57,125 bases of DNA. Origin: an uncultured Clostridia bacterium (GTDB lineage: Bacteria; Bacillota; Clostridia; Oscillospirales; CAG-272). Below the pieces are notes generated by a model. It saw nothing but the letters and a program-made list of their open reading frames with translations. It was not told where the DNA came from and did no database searches. Both the position numbers and the translations under genes were made by a program. Positions 49,439-57,125 of the stretch are shown piece by piece. The DNA lies in assembly GCA_947631245.1 (NCBI GenBank), contig CANRKP010000006.1, positions 1-57,125 on the forward strand, read 5' to 3'. The stretch's first letter is position 1, and each line of letters starts with the position of its first letter.

Positions 49439-50062
49439 GTGGAAAAGAAAATGACGAACCGGCAGCTTGCCGCGTTGGAAACCAAGCGCAAGCTGCTCGA
49501 GACAGCGAAAAAGCTGGTATGTGAAAAAGGCTTGGTCAACACATCTATCGAAGAGATTACAAAAGCCTGCGGCGTTTCAAACGGCACGTTCTACACATAT
49601 TTCAAGCGCAAAGAAGACGTGGTTTTTGCGTTAAGCCAGGAGATGTATCAGGGAATTTATGAGGAAGCGCAGGCCCATGACGGCCCCTTTATGGAGAGGC
49701 TTGTATTTTACATGGTGAATTTCTCCGGACACATTGAGCGGGACGGGCTGAAGCTTTGTCAGGAATGGGTGCGGAACACCGTAGACCCTGATCTCGTGGA
49801 GGCCCCGTACAACAAGGACAAACTCCATGTGGATATTGATTCCATGAAGGGAATTATCGAAAAGGGCGTTGAGCAGGGCGAACTGACAGACGATACGCCC
49901 GTAGACGCGCTCGCGGGCGCGCTGGTAGATGTAATCTACGGTGAAATGCTTTGCTGGGATATGTCCGGCGGCGCATACAGCTTTGAGAAACGGACAAAAG
50001 AATTTTGCAATCTGTTTTTACCGGCCATGATACAACCCTATATCAGTGAAAAACAGAATTAA
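49439..50062 (+). CDS. TetR family repressor
   Basis: A 207-residue TetR regulator. HTH: TSIEEITKACGVSNGTFYTY followed by FKRKEDV (about 31-60). It starts with GTG, because AGGAGG (49426-49431) lies seven bases before it, whereas the nearest ATG (49451) is too far. The C-terminal ligand domain has no recognisable class. It should regulate itself and the aldo/keto reductase 18 bases downstream. Base composition from here through the reductase is less GC-rich than the surrounding genes. Confidence 0.87.
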   Translation: MEKKMTNRQLAALETKRKLLETAKKLVCEKGLVNTSIEEITKACGVSNGTFYTYFKRKEDVVFALSQEMYQGIYEEAQAHDGPFMERLVFYMVNFSGHIERDGLKLCQEWVRNTVDPDLVEAPYNKDKLHVDIDSMKGIIEKGVEQGELTDDTPVDALAGALVDVIYGEMLCWDMSGGAYSFEKRTKEFCNLFLPAMIQPYISEKQN

Positions 50063-50080
50063 AAACAGGAGGAATCGACA

Positions 50081-51214
50081 ATGATTTATAAAGATTTTCA
50101 GGATTTAAAATTATCTGCTCTTGGCATGGGCGCCATGCGCCTTCCGGTATTGGACGGAGATGATTCCAAAATCGACGAGGCGGCCACAAAAGAAATGGTC
50201 GCTTACGCTATGGAGCAGGGCGTGAATTATTTCGACACCGCCTGGGGCTACCATGACGGCAATTCGGAGCTCGTGATGGGGAGAGTTCTGAAAGAATATC
50301 CAAGAGACCGTTTCTATTTAGCCACCAAATTCCCGGGATATGATCTGTCCAACATGATAAAGGTGGAAGAAATTTTTGAGAAGCAGCTGGAAAAATGCCA
50401 GGTAGAATACTTTGACTTCTATCTGTTCCACAATGTCTGCGAGATGAATGTTGACGCATATCTTGATGAAAAGTACGGGATCTATAATTACTTAATGAAG
50501 CAGAAAGAGAACGGAAGAATCCGTCATCTCGGATTTTCCGCCCATGGAAGCTATGATGTGATGGAACGGTTCCTTGAGAAATACGGAAAGAGCATGGAAT
50601 TTTGTCAAATCCAGCTGAATTACTTAGATTGGAGTTTTCAGGACGCCAAAGCAAAGGTGGAGCTTCTGAAAAAGTACCACATTCCCGTTTGGGTGATGGA
50701 GCCATTGCGGGGCGGACGTCTGGCAAAGCTGACGGATGAGGAAGAAGCCCGGTTAAAGGCCATGCGTCCCAGAGAGATGATCCCTGCATGGGCGTTCCGC
50801 TTCCTGCAATCCATCCCGGAGGTGACTGTCGTATTGTCCGGCATGTCAAACATGGAGCAGATGAAAGAAAATATTCATACCTTCCGGGACGAAAAGCCCC
50901 TTTCCGAGGAAGAAATGAAAAGTCTGCTCTCTATGGCGGATGAAATGGTACGGAAGATCGTCCTGCCCTGTACCGCCTGCCATTACTGCGTGAGCCACTG
51001 CCCGCAGGGACTTGATATTCCTACCTTGCTGGCTTTCTACAATGAGCACTGCTTCACAAACGGCGGATTTATCGCGCCGATGGCGTTGTCCTCGTATCCG
51101 AACGACAAGCTGCCGAGCGCCTGTTTAGGCTGCAGGAGCTGCGAAGCCGTCTGTCCGCAGCAAATCAAGATATCTGAGGCTATGGCTGATTTTGCAGAAA
51201 AATTAAATATGTAA
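50081..51214 (+). CDS. Aldo/keto reductase with C-terminal ferredoxin-type cysteines
   Basis: A 377-residue reductase. The AKR barrel (about 1-285) has the catalytic Asp/Tyr in NYFDTAWGYHD, Lys in YLATKF and His in FYLFHNV. The C-terminal 90 residues have two cysteine clusters, CTACHYCVSHCP and CLGCRSCEAVCP, each typical of 4Fe-4S binding. It would take electrons from, or pass them to, ferredoxin-like partners in an anaerobe; the substrate is unknown. AGGAGG-like AAACAGGAGGAATC precedes the start. The whole protein resembles a type common in Lachnospiraceae. Confidence 0.9.
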   Translation: MIYKDFQDLKLSALGMGAMRLPVLDGDDSKIDEAATKEMVAYAMEQGVNYFDTAWGYHDGNSELVMGRVLKEYPRDRFYLATKFPGYDLSNMIKVEEIFEKQLEKCQVEYFDFYLFHNVCEMNVDAYLDEKYGIYNYLMKQKENGRIRHLGFSAHGSYDVMERFLEKYGKSMEFCQIQLNYLDWSFQDAKAKVELLKKYHIPVWVMEPLRGGRLAKLTDEEEARLKAMRPREMIPAWAFRFLQSIPEVTVVLSGMSNMEQMKENIHTFRDEKPLSEEEMKSLLSMADEMVRKIVLPCTACHYCVSHCPQGLDIPTLLAFYNEHCFTNGGFIAPMALSSYPNDKLPSACLGCRSCEAVCPQQIKISEAMADFAEKLNM

Positions 51215-51248
51215 AACGATGGCGAAGCATGCGGAGGGGAGGAATTTT

Positions 51249-53243
51249 ATGAAAAAGCAGTGCACAGCCTTATTTCGCACGGGGACGGTTTTGCTCGCGC
51301 TGTTTACGGCGCTCGGCTGTGTCTCCTGCGGGTCGGGAAAACCGACTGACGGCAATACAGAATTGTCCGAGGCATCTCAAAGTGCTGAAAATACACTCCC
51401 GTCGGCTCTGGAAGAATCAAAATCAAAGGCGGATCAATATATGACGGTAGACTTCTCACACAGAGACGGCGCGCCTCTCGTCAAAAAATTCGGTATGTTT
51501 GATTCCGGGCTTGTCAATATGGCAAGGACCGCGAGACATCTTGACAAGATTGACGAGCTTCGCGCCGAATCCCTTCGCGTCGAGCTCGGAATGGGACGCG
51601 GCGACATGATATTTGACGACCTTATCACCGGCGATATCGGAAACATGAAGTATAAATGGGACGATGTCGACCGTTTCGCCGAGCTGCTGAATTCAAAAAA
51701 CGTACATCCTTATCTCTCATACGGTTACTGCCCTTATCCGCTGCAGGTTACGAACAAAGACTGCCGTTCACAGCCGAGCGATCTTGACGCGTGGTCGGAG
51801 GCTCTTGAAACGATCGCTGCCCATTTCAAAGAAAACGACATCTCCGTCGGTTATCATGAGATATGGAACGAGCCGGACTGCGGCGACATGTTCTACACCG
51901 GCAGTTGGGGCGATTACTGCAAGCTCTACGAATACGGGGTAAAGGGCATACGCGCGGGCGATCCCGACGCTGTCGTCGGAGGCCCGTCGACCGCGTGGAT
52001 CTTCGATCCCGGCAGCAGATACCGCGAGTTTCTTTCTTATGTAAAACGGAACGATCTGCCGCTCGATTTCTTCTCGATGCATCATTACGGCACGACAGTC
52101 GAGCTCGAAAAGAAACTCTCGACGCTGCGCGGCGACATCTCCTCGCAGGGCGACCGATTTTTCACAACGTCTATACACATAAACGAGCTGAACACGATTG
52201 CGTCACCGGCGTGGAATTACGGCGGACCGTGCGACAGTTATGAGATGGGCGCGGAAGTGTTCCGCATGATAGAATATCTTATTGAGCAGAACGACGTGGA
52301 GGTCGTGTCGTGGGCGCAGTTCCTTGAATCCGGCGTCGACGCCCTTGGCGTTGTAAACGCACAGGGACACAAAAAGGCCGCATACAACGCGTTCGCGATA
52401 TACGGACGTATGCCCGCTGACCGTTATGAAGTGAAAGAAAAGTCCCGCGGCATTTCCGGAATGGCATCCTCCGACGGGCACCGTGCGTCGGTCGTCGTGT
52501 GGAACAATATAAAAAGAGAACAGTCGCTTGCTCTGGAGCTTTCTTCGCTGCCGTTTGATTCCGGGACCGTTACGGTATACAGAATCGACAGCAGATACTC
52601 CGGTTACGGCACGTCAAAAGGCGAGAATCTCACCCCCGCCGAAACGATGGAATATTCGGGCGGCTCGTTTGACTGGTCAGGCAATATTGCGAAAAACGGC
52701 GTCGTATATATCGAAATCAATGACGGCACGGGGACGGACGACACCGCGTCGTCGGCGCCCGGGGATGCTGTCATAATCCGTCAGGAGCACTATTACAACA
52801 GCCGCGGGATGTCAAATTACGCTTATTTTGACGAACATACTTGGACGGCGCGCCTCGGCTCGGGCAGCGAGGGAGATTACGATTCCGTCGTCGGCGTCGT
52901 TGCCGAAAGTCTGCCGGATACGCTCGATGTATCGTTCGATATCGAAGGCGAGCCCGCCGCAAACGGCAAAAACAGCTTCTTCGGTATTCGGGTTGAATTT
53001 GAAACTCCGTCCGGATATAAAAACGCCGTGCTGTTCCACGGCGGCATATATGACGGGACGCGCGACGCCGCTCTGCCGTGGGGCTCGGGCGAGCCTGCCG
53101 GAAAAGCTGTCGAGGTCGAGCTTTCGTCGTTTGAGATAAGGCTCTCCGACTATGCGCCGAACGACTGGAACGGACGCGTGCTCATCGTATTCGAGATGAA
53201 TGACTGCGGCGAAGGTGTGTCGGCGGTAATAAGCGTAAAGTGA
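51249..53243 (+). CDS. GH39-like glycosidase lipoprotein
   Basis: A 664-residue exported lipoprotein: the signal peptide ends at Cys24 or Cys27 (TALGCVSC). A TIM-barrel glycosidase of the GH39/clan GH-A type occupies about 55-430, with the acid/base glutamate in YHEIWNEPD (Glu208) and a likely nucleophile in INELNTI (Glu313). A beta-sandwich follows, then a C-terminal region (about 500-664) resembling a carbohydrate-binding or concanavalin-like domain (FFGIRVEFETPSGYKNAVLF). GGGGAGGA precedes the start; a longer in-frame start (51219) has no such site. It probably cleaves beta-xylosidic or related linkages of plant or host glycans outside the cell. Confidence 0.8.
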   Translation: MKKQCTALFRTGTVLLALFTALGCVSCGSGKPTDGNTELSEASQSAENTLPSALEESKSKADQYMTVDFSHRDGAPLVKKFGMFDSGLVNMARTARHLDKIDELRAESLRVELGMGRGDMIFDDLITGDIGNMKYKWDDVDRFAELLNSKNVHPYLSYGYCPYPLQVTNKDCRSQPSDLDAWSEALETIAAHFKENDISVGYHEIWNEPDCGDMFYTGSWGDYCKLYEYGVKGIRAGDPDAVVGGPSTAWIFDPGSRYREFLSYVKRNDLPLDFFSMHHYGTTVELEKKLSTLRGDISSQGDRFFTTSIHINELNTIASPAWNYGGPCDSYEMGAEVFRMIEYLIEQNDVEVVSWAQFLESGVDALGVVNAQGHKKAAYNAFAIYGRMPADRYEVKEKSRGISGMASSDGHRASVVVWNNIKREQSLALELSSLPFDSGTVTVYRIDSRYSGYGTSKGENLTPAETMEYSGGSFDWSGNIAKNGVVYIEINDGTGTDDTASSAPGDAVIIRQEHYYNSRGMSNYAYFDEHTWTARLGSGSEGDYDSVVGVVAESLPDTLDVSFDIEGEPAANGKNSFFGIRVEFETPSGYKNAVLFHGGIYDGTRDAALPWGSGEPAGKAVEVELSSFEIRLSDYAPNDWNGRVLIVFEMNDCGEGVSAVISVK

Positions 53244-53282
53244 CCGACATTTTTTTAATTATCTTTGAGGTGAAGAAATATC

Positions 53283-54257
53283 ATGAAATACTACGGAACA
53301 GTTGATTTTCATGCACATCCGATAGACGGTGTGTTCCGCCGGGAGATGGAATTTTTAGGTCTTGACCCGATGGCGGAGGACGGATTTCCTCTGCCTGACT
53401 GGAGCGTCCCCGCGCATCTCGAGTTCATGGAGGAAGCCGGGATCGACTACACGGTCCTTACAGTTCCAACGCCGCATATCCACAACGGGGACGACGAAAA
53501 ATCCTGCGCTTCGGCGCGGCGTATCAACGAATCCACAGCGAAGCTCTGCGCGGAGCATCCGGAGAAATTCGGCTTTGCCGCCGTCCTCCCTCTCCCCTTT
53601 GTGGACGGCGCGATAAAGGAGACGGCGTATGCGATAGACACGCTCGGCGCTGTCGGCGTCAAGGTGGTGACGAACAGCAGCGCAGTATATTTGGGCGACC
53701 CTTCCTTTGACCCGCTGATGGAGGAACTCGACCGCCGCGGCGCGCTCGTCATAATTCACCCCTGTCGGGCAAGACAGCGCCCCGAAAACGTCATCACCGG
53801 CAAGGTAGCGGCGCTTTATGAATATCCTGCGGATACAACAAGAGCTGTCTTAAATATGATCGCACACCGCATTATGACGCGGTTTCCGAAAATACGGTTC
53901 GTGGTGCCGCATACCGGCTCGTTCTTGCCCTATATGCTGCAGAGGTTTACGGGTGTTTCCGGTATTCTTGCTTCAATGGGCATGATGGAAACCGTTGACG
54001 CGGTGGAAGAGTTTCGGCGCCTTTATTTCGATATCGCGGGCGACCCCGAGCCGGTGGCGCTCGATATGCTGCGTATGGTGGCAGATGACAGTCGCATCGT
54101 TTACGGCAGCGATTTTCCCCACTCGCCGGGCAAGGTCGTAACGGCAAAGAAAAAACATCTTGAAACGGGTGAAAAATATCGGGGACTTGTAGACGAAATT
54201 TACAAAGAAAATGCTGCAAAATTGCTTTCGGCAAGCAATGGTAAGGAGAATGCATGA
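53283..54257 (+). CDS. Amidohydrolase, ACMSD-like
   Basis: A 324-residue metal-dependent hydrolase of the amidohydrolase_2 (ACMSD/gamma-resorcylate decarboxylase) group. Metal ligands are suggested by VDFHAHP (residues 8-14), ALVIIHPCR, VVPHTGSFLP and the late YGSDFPHSP aspartate. The family decarboxylates or hydrolyses small aromatic acids or lactones; the substrate here is unknown. GAGGTGA precedes the start and the stop overlaps the next start (ATGA). Confidence 0.85.
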   Translation: MKYYGTVDFHAHPIDGVFRREMEFLGLDPMAEDGFPLPDWSVPAHLEFMEEAGIDYTVLTVPTPHIHNGDDEKSCASARRINESTAKLCAEHPEKFGFAAVLPLPFVDGAIKETAYAIDTLGAVGVKVVTNSSAVYLGDPSFDPLMEELDRRGALVIIHPCRARQRPENVITGKVAALYEYPADTTRAVLNMIAHRIMTRFPKIRFVVPHTGSFLPYMLQRFTGVSGILASMGMMETVDAVEEFRRLYFDIAGDPEPVALDMLRMVADDSRIVYGSDFPHSPGKVVTAKKKHLETGEKYRGLVDEIYKENAAKLLSASNGKENA

Positions 54258-55348
54258 CAATGAAAAGAGCGTATGTTGTTCTGTTTGCGGCACTGTTTAT
54301 CCTGCAAATGATATTCACGGGTTGCGGCATACAAAACGAACCGTCCGGCAGCGGCGGAAGTCAGGAATACACATCGTACAACGTAAATCCGTCCGGCACA
54401 ACTGCAGAAAAAAACGATAATTCAACCGGCGGTGAAAACAGCGATGAACCGGGGGCACAGCCGGGTCATGAGCAGGAGACCCCGATAGTTTACATGACGA
54501 CAGACATTTCGCCGGAAGGGCTCATGGCAATATACAAAGCTCTTGGCTGGACGCCGACCGGCAAAGTCGCCGTCAAGCTGTCGACCGGCGAGCCGCCAGC
54601 GAGCAATTATCTGCGTCCCGAGCTTATAAAAGATTTAGTGCAGTCGATAAGCGGCACGATCGTTGAGTGCAACACCGCATACGGCGGCTCCCGCTCCGAG
54701 ACGGCGATGCACTATCAGGTGGCGAAGGATCACGGTTTCACCGAAATCGCGAATTTTCAAATTCTCGACGAGAACGGCTCCATGACGCTCCCCGTCAACG
54801 GCGGCTCCGTCCTGAAGGAAAATTATGTCGGCGCGTCGTTCGGAGATTACGATTCTTACGTTGTCCTCTCACATTTCAAGGGACATTCGATGGCAGGCTA
54901 CGGCGGGGCGATCAAGAATATATCGATAGGGCTTGCGTCAAGCAAGGGAAAGGCGTGGATCCACAGCGGCGGCACGGGCGGCAGCATGTGGGGCGGCGAG
55001 CAGGACGCTTTTCTTGAGGCGATGGCGGAGGCGGGCAAATCCGTGTCCGACTATCTTGGCGGCGGCGAGCGGATAGTATATATCAACGTCATGAACCGCC
55101 TGTCCGTCGACTGCGACTGCGACGGCAATCCCGCCGAGCCGGATATGCACGATATCGGAATTTTAGCGTCCACCGACCCCGTGGCGCTCGATCAGGCGTG
55201 CATCGATCTCATATACGTGCAAAAGGACGGCGACGGCGCGTCGCTCGTGAAACGCATTGAATCCCGCAACGGTCTGCATACGTTGGAACACGCCGAAGAA
55301 ATCGGTCTCGGCAGTCGTTATTACAGTCTGGAGATAATAGATGAATGA
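54254..55348 (+). CDS. DUF362-domain lipoprotein
   Basis: A 364-residue lipoprotein: lipobox IFTGC (Cys24), a linker rich in Ser, Gly and Asn to about residue 75, then a DUF362 domain (VAVKLSTGEPPASNYLRPEL, VVLSHFKGHSMAGYGGAIKN). DUF362 proteins are often fused to or near ferredoxins; here there is no Fe-S motif apart from CDCDG. The start at 54254 is five bases after AAGGAG. Translationally coupled to the amidohydrolase before it and the permease after it. Confidence 0.82.
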   Translation: MTMKRAYVVLFAALFILQMIFTGCGIQNEPSGSGGSQEYTSYNVNPSGTTAEKNDNSTGGENSDEPGAQPGHEQETPIVYMTTDISPEGLMAIYKALGWTPTGKVAVKLSTGEPPASNYLRPELIKDLVQSISGTIVECNTAYGGSRSETAMHYQVAKDHGFTEIANFQILDENGSMTLPVNGGSVLKENYVGASFGDYDSYVVLSHFKGHSMAGYGGAIKNISIGLASSKGKAWIHSGGTGGSMWGGEQDAFLEAMAEAGKSVSDYLGGGERIVYINVMNRLSVDCDCDGNPAEPDMHDIGILASTDPVALDQACIDLIYVQKDGDGASLVKRIESRNGLHTLEHAEEIGLGSRYYSLEIIDE

Positions 55349-56255
55349 GGTGGTAGAGGTACTGCACCGGGAGTTCGTCTATGTGTGGTACTACTTTACT
55401 TTACAGCTCCGGCAGATCGCCGGATACTGGATTCTCGGCATGGTCGTCGGCTCCCTTGTTTCAGTGTTCGCAAAAGATACGATACACGGAGCCTTCGACC
55501 GTATCAGGAATAAAAAGTGGGGACTGTGGGGCGTCGTTCCGGCAAGTCTCTTAGGAATAGCCTCCCCGCTCTGCATGTACGGCACGATTCCAATTGCGGC
55601 GTCGTTTTCAAAGCACGGAATGCGCCACGACTGGCTGGCGGCGTTCATGATGTCAAGCGTCCTTTTGAACCCGCAGCTCATCATGTATTCCACCGCTTTG
55701 GGCGTGACGGCGCTTGTGATCCGCATTGTGTCATGCACGGTCTGCGGCATTGTCGCGGGCATTGTGGTACATATCTTTTATAAAGACAGGTCGTTCTTCA
55801 ATTTTGAGGGTTTCGAGCCGAGGGCGAGCCATGACACACACCCGAACCTGTTTCTGCGGTTTTTATTTAATCTCGGCAGAAACATCAAGGCGACCGGACT
55901 TTGGTTTCTCGTCGGCGTGCTTCTGTCGGCGTTATTTCAGAGGTATGTTCCGGCGGACAAATTCGCCGCTCTTTTCGGTGAGGCAAACGAGGGCTTCGGC
56001 GTCCTGATGGCGGCAACCATCGGCGTTCCTCTCTATGCCTGCGGCGGCGGGACGATCCCGCTGATCAGGGAGTGGCTCACAATGGGCATGAGTATGGGCA
56101 GCGCCTCGGCGTTCATGATCACGGGTCCTGCGACCAAAATCACAAATCTCGGCGCGCTGAAAATCGTATTAGGAATGAAACGGTTTTTGCTGTATCTCGC
56201 CTTTGTCATGGCGTTTTCGCTTGTGACAGGACTGTTTGTCAATCTAATCATATAA
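55341..56255 (+). CDS. DUF318/ArsP-type permease
   Basis: A 304-residue membrane protein with about eight helices. Two symmetric re-entrant motifs, ASPLCMYGTIPIAASF and GVPLYACGGGTIPLIREW, mark the permease family PF03773, which includes organoarsenical exporters (ArsP) and uncharacterised transporters. The substrate is unknown; the association with an amidohydrolase and a DUF362 protein argues against simple arsenic resistance. It overlaps the end of the DUF362 gene by eight bases, with GGAG upstream of its start. Confidence 0.83.
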   Translation: MNEVVEVLHREFVYVWYYFTLQLRQIAGYWILGMVVGSLVSVFAKDTIHGAFDRIRNKKWGLWGVVPASLLGIASPLCMYGTIPIAASFSKHGMRHDWLAAFMMSSVLLNPQLIMYSTALGVTALVIRIVSCTVCGIVAGIVVHIFYKDRSFFNFEGFEPRASHDTHPNLFLRFLFNLGRNIKATGLWFLVGVLLSALFQRYVPADKFAALFGEANEGFGVLMAATIGVPLYACGGGTIPLIREWLTMGMSMGSASAFMITGPATKITNLGALKIVLGMKRFLLYLAFVMAFSLVTGLFVNLII

Positions 56256-56280
56256 AAAATGAGGAGAGGAACAGGGAGAA

Positions 56281-56442
56281 ATGAAGAAAAGGGTTTTGAT
56301 GCTTGTCAGTCTGCTAAGGAGACACATAGTTTTCACCCGCATCAATTCACGTCGGTCAATTTTTCTATTCGTTTATCCTTATCGTTTATCCTTGCAGCCT
56401 CCCCGGCATATCGCGCGCATAAATCCGCTCGCCTTACAATAA
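56281..56442 (+). pseudogene. Possible truncated exported-protein gene
   Basis: A strong Shine-Dalgarno region (GAGGAGAGGAACAGGGAG) precedes ATG at 56281. The first 12 codons (MKKRVLMLVSLL) look like a signal peptide, but the frame then runs into low-complexity, arginine-rich sequence and stops after 53 codons. It looks like the first bases of the next operon gene left after a deletion; a real small protein cannot be excluded. Confidence 0.35.
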
Positions 56443-56483
56443 CCTCTCTTTCCGTTTGGGCGGATTGCTCGCCGAACCGTATA

Positions 56484-56512
56484 TGGACTTTCCCCCGGCG
56501 ATACGCTAAAAT
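56484..56512 (+). promoter_or_regulatory. Possible promoter of the XRE gene
   Basis: TGGACT (56484-56489), 17-base spacer, TAAAAT (56507-56512), about 50 bases before the XRE start. Confidence 0.45.
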
Positions 56513-56564
56513 AAAGTCACGGTCGACCGAAACAACGAAACAAAAAATCAAAGGAGAATTTGCC

Positions 56565-57125
56565 ATGTACAGCATAGGAGAAAAAATCGCGGAGCTGCGC
56601 CGCGAGAGGAAAATGACGCAGGAAGAGCTCGCGAACATGATCGGAGTGTCGTCGCAGTCCGTTTCAAAATGGGAAAACAACGTTACGATGCCCGATATCG
56701 TGCTACTGCCGATCATATCCGGAATATTTGACGTCTCGATCGACGAGCTGTTTTCAGCGGAAGCGAAACCGAGGAAAACGGCGGCACCGATTGAAGAAAC
56801 GCCGGATGCCGTCTACGACGCCGTAATCGAGACGATGTGGGCGTGGGACGAATCATCGAACGGGAACACAGACGAAGTAAAGAAGCATCTTGCCGAACAC
56901 CGGGATTATCACACCGGATTTGTTTCGATGACGCGCGGTGGCGTCTACGCTGACGGAAATTTGGCGCTTTCGTACATCGCCGACAATGAGACGTCGGAAA
57001 AGCTTCTCTGCTCCGACGGCGCCGCAGGATTTCTGTCGGCACTCACCAACCCGGACGTACGGCTGATTATGAAATATCAGCTCAAAAACGGCGGCACATC
57101 CTACACGTCGTCGTCAGTCGCCGCA
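56565..57125 (+). CDS. XRE family transcriptional regulator (partial, 3' end beyond the window)
   Basis: At least 187 residues are present and the frame is open at the edge. The N-terminal HTH_3 domain is complete (IGEKIAELRRERKMTQEELA, SSQSVSKWENN, ISGIFDVSIDELFS). After a short linker the C-terminal part begins with AVIETMWAWDES and resembles the sensor-like regions often attached to Firmicute XRE regulators, but I cannot name it. AAAGGAG lies eight bases upstream of the start. Confidence 0.88.
   Translation, partial: MYSIGEKIAELRRERKMTQEELANMIGVSSQSVSKWENNVTMPDIVLLPIISGIFDVSIDELFSAEAKPRKTAAPIEETPDAVYDAVIETMWAWDESSNGNTDEVKKHLAEHRDYHTGFVSMTRGGVYADGNLALSYIADNETSEKLLCSDGAAGFLSALTNPDVRLIMKYQLKNGGTSYTSSSVAA

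Overview
The window reads as chromosome of an anaerobic, spore-lineage Firmicute (Clostridia, probably a gut Oscillospirales or Christensenellales-type bacterium of fairly high GC). The pointers are a LysM-GH18 spore-type hydrolase, a TatD-associated radical SAM protein, a TrkA/Trk system, FucO, an MsmX-type sugar ATPase, several glycosidases, many Clostridia-style lipoproteins, flavodoxins, an aldo/keto reductase with 4Fe-4S cysteines, and strong Gram-positive Shine-Dalgarno sites with TTGACA-17-TATAAT promoters. The species assignment is inference. I saw no rRNA, tRNA, CRISPR array, transposase or phage structural gene.

Layout. 1-22 kb is core and carbohydrate metabolism: a partial trkA, radical SAM protein, sugar-importer ATPase, tex, a small membrane protein, an RsuA-type pseudouridine synthase overlapping a GH63-like glycosidase, fucO, a WG-repeat lipoprotein behind a striking structured leader, lacZ, two paralogous Cys/His-motif lipoproteins flanking a secreted protein of unknown function, a LysM-GH18 protein and enolase. 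Three copies of a G-rich palindromic element lie between these genes.

22.4-39.5 kb is the most remarkable part and looks like an undescribed, or at least unusual, anti-invader island. A 1628-residue exonuclease-RecQ-UvrD fusion on the plus strand converges, across a shared terminator, on five minus-strand genes. In transcription order these are a Card1/Can2-like CARF nuclease, a 1473-residue TIR-TPR protein, a Clp-ATPase/receiver-like/FtsH-protease chimera, a membrane protein with RCK-type Rossmann folds and a C-terminal RyR-like domain, and a 98-residue stand-alone RyR protein. Promoters are visible before the CARF gene and before the chimera, so there may be two coupled transcription units. 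No cas10, nucleotidyltransferase cyclase or CRISPR array is present in the window, so the ligand of the CARF domain is unknown. I propose a nucleotide- or NAD-derived signal linking TIR, CARF and RyR modules to nuclease, protease and membrane outputs; this is a hypothesis.

39.8-43.2 kb holds a secreted CAP-domain surface protein and an ECF sigma / membrane anti-sigma-like pair. 43.3-43.7 kb contains the remains of a WYL/HTH regulator. 43.9-56.3 kb is a run of plus-strand accessory genes. It starts with a TetR repressor (two operators over its promoter), an aldo/keto reductase, a CMD-cupin fusion, a flavodoxin lipoprotein and a DUF4405-FGE-flavodoxin triple fusion. A second TetR and a ferredoxin-type aldo/keto reductase follow, then a GH39-like lipoprotein, an amidohydrolase, a DUF362 lipoprotein and a DUF318/ArsP-type permease. 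The window ends inside an XRE regulator. The theme is redox chemistry at and outside the membrane under TetR control, but the substrate cannot be read from the sequence.
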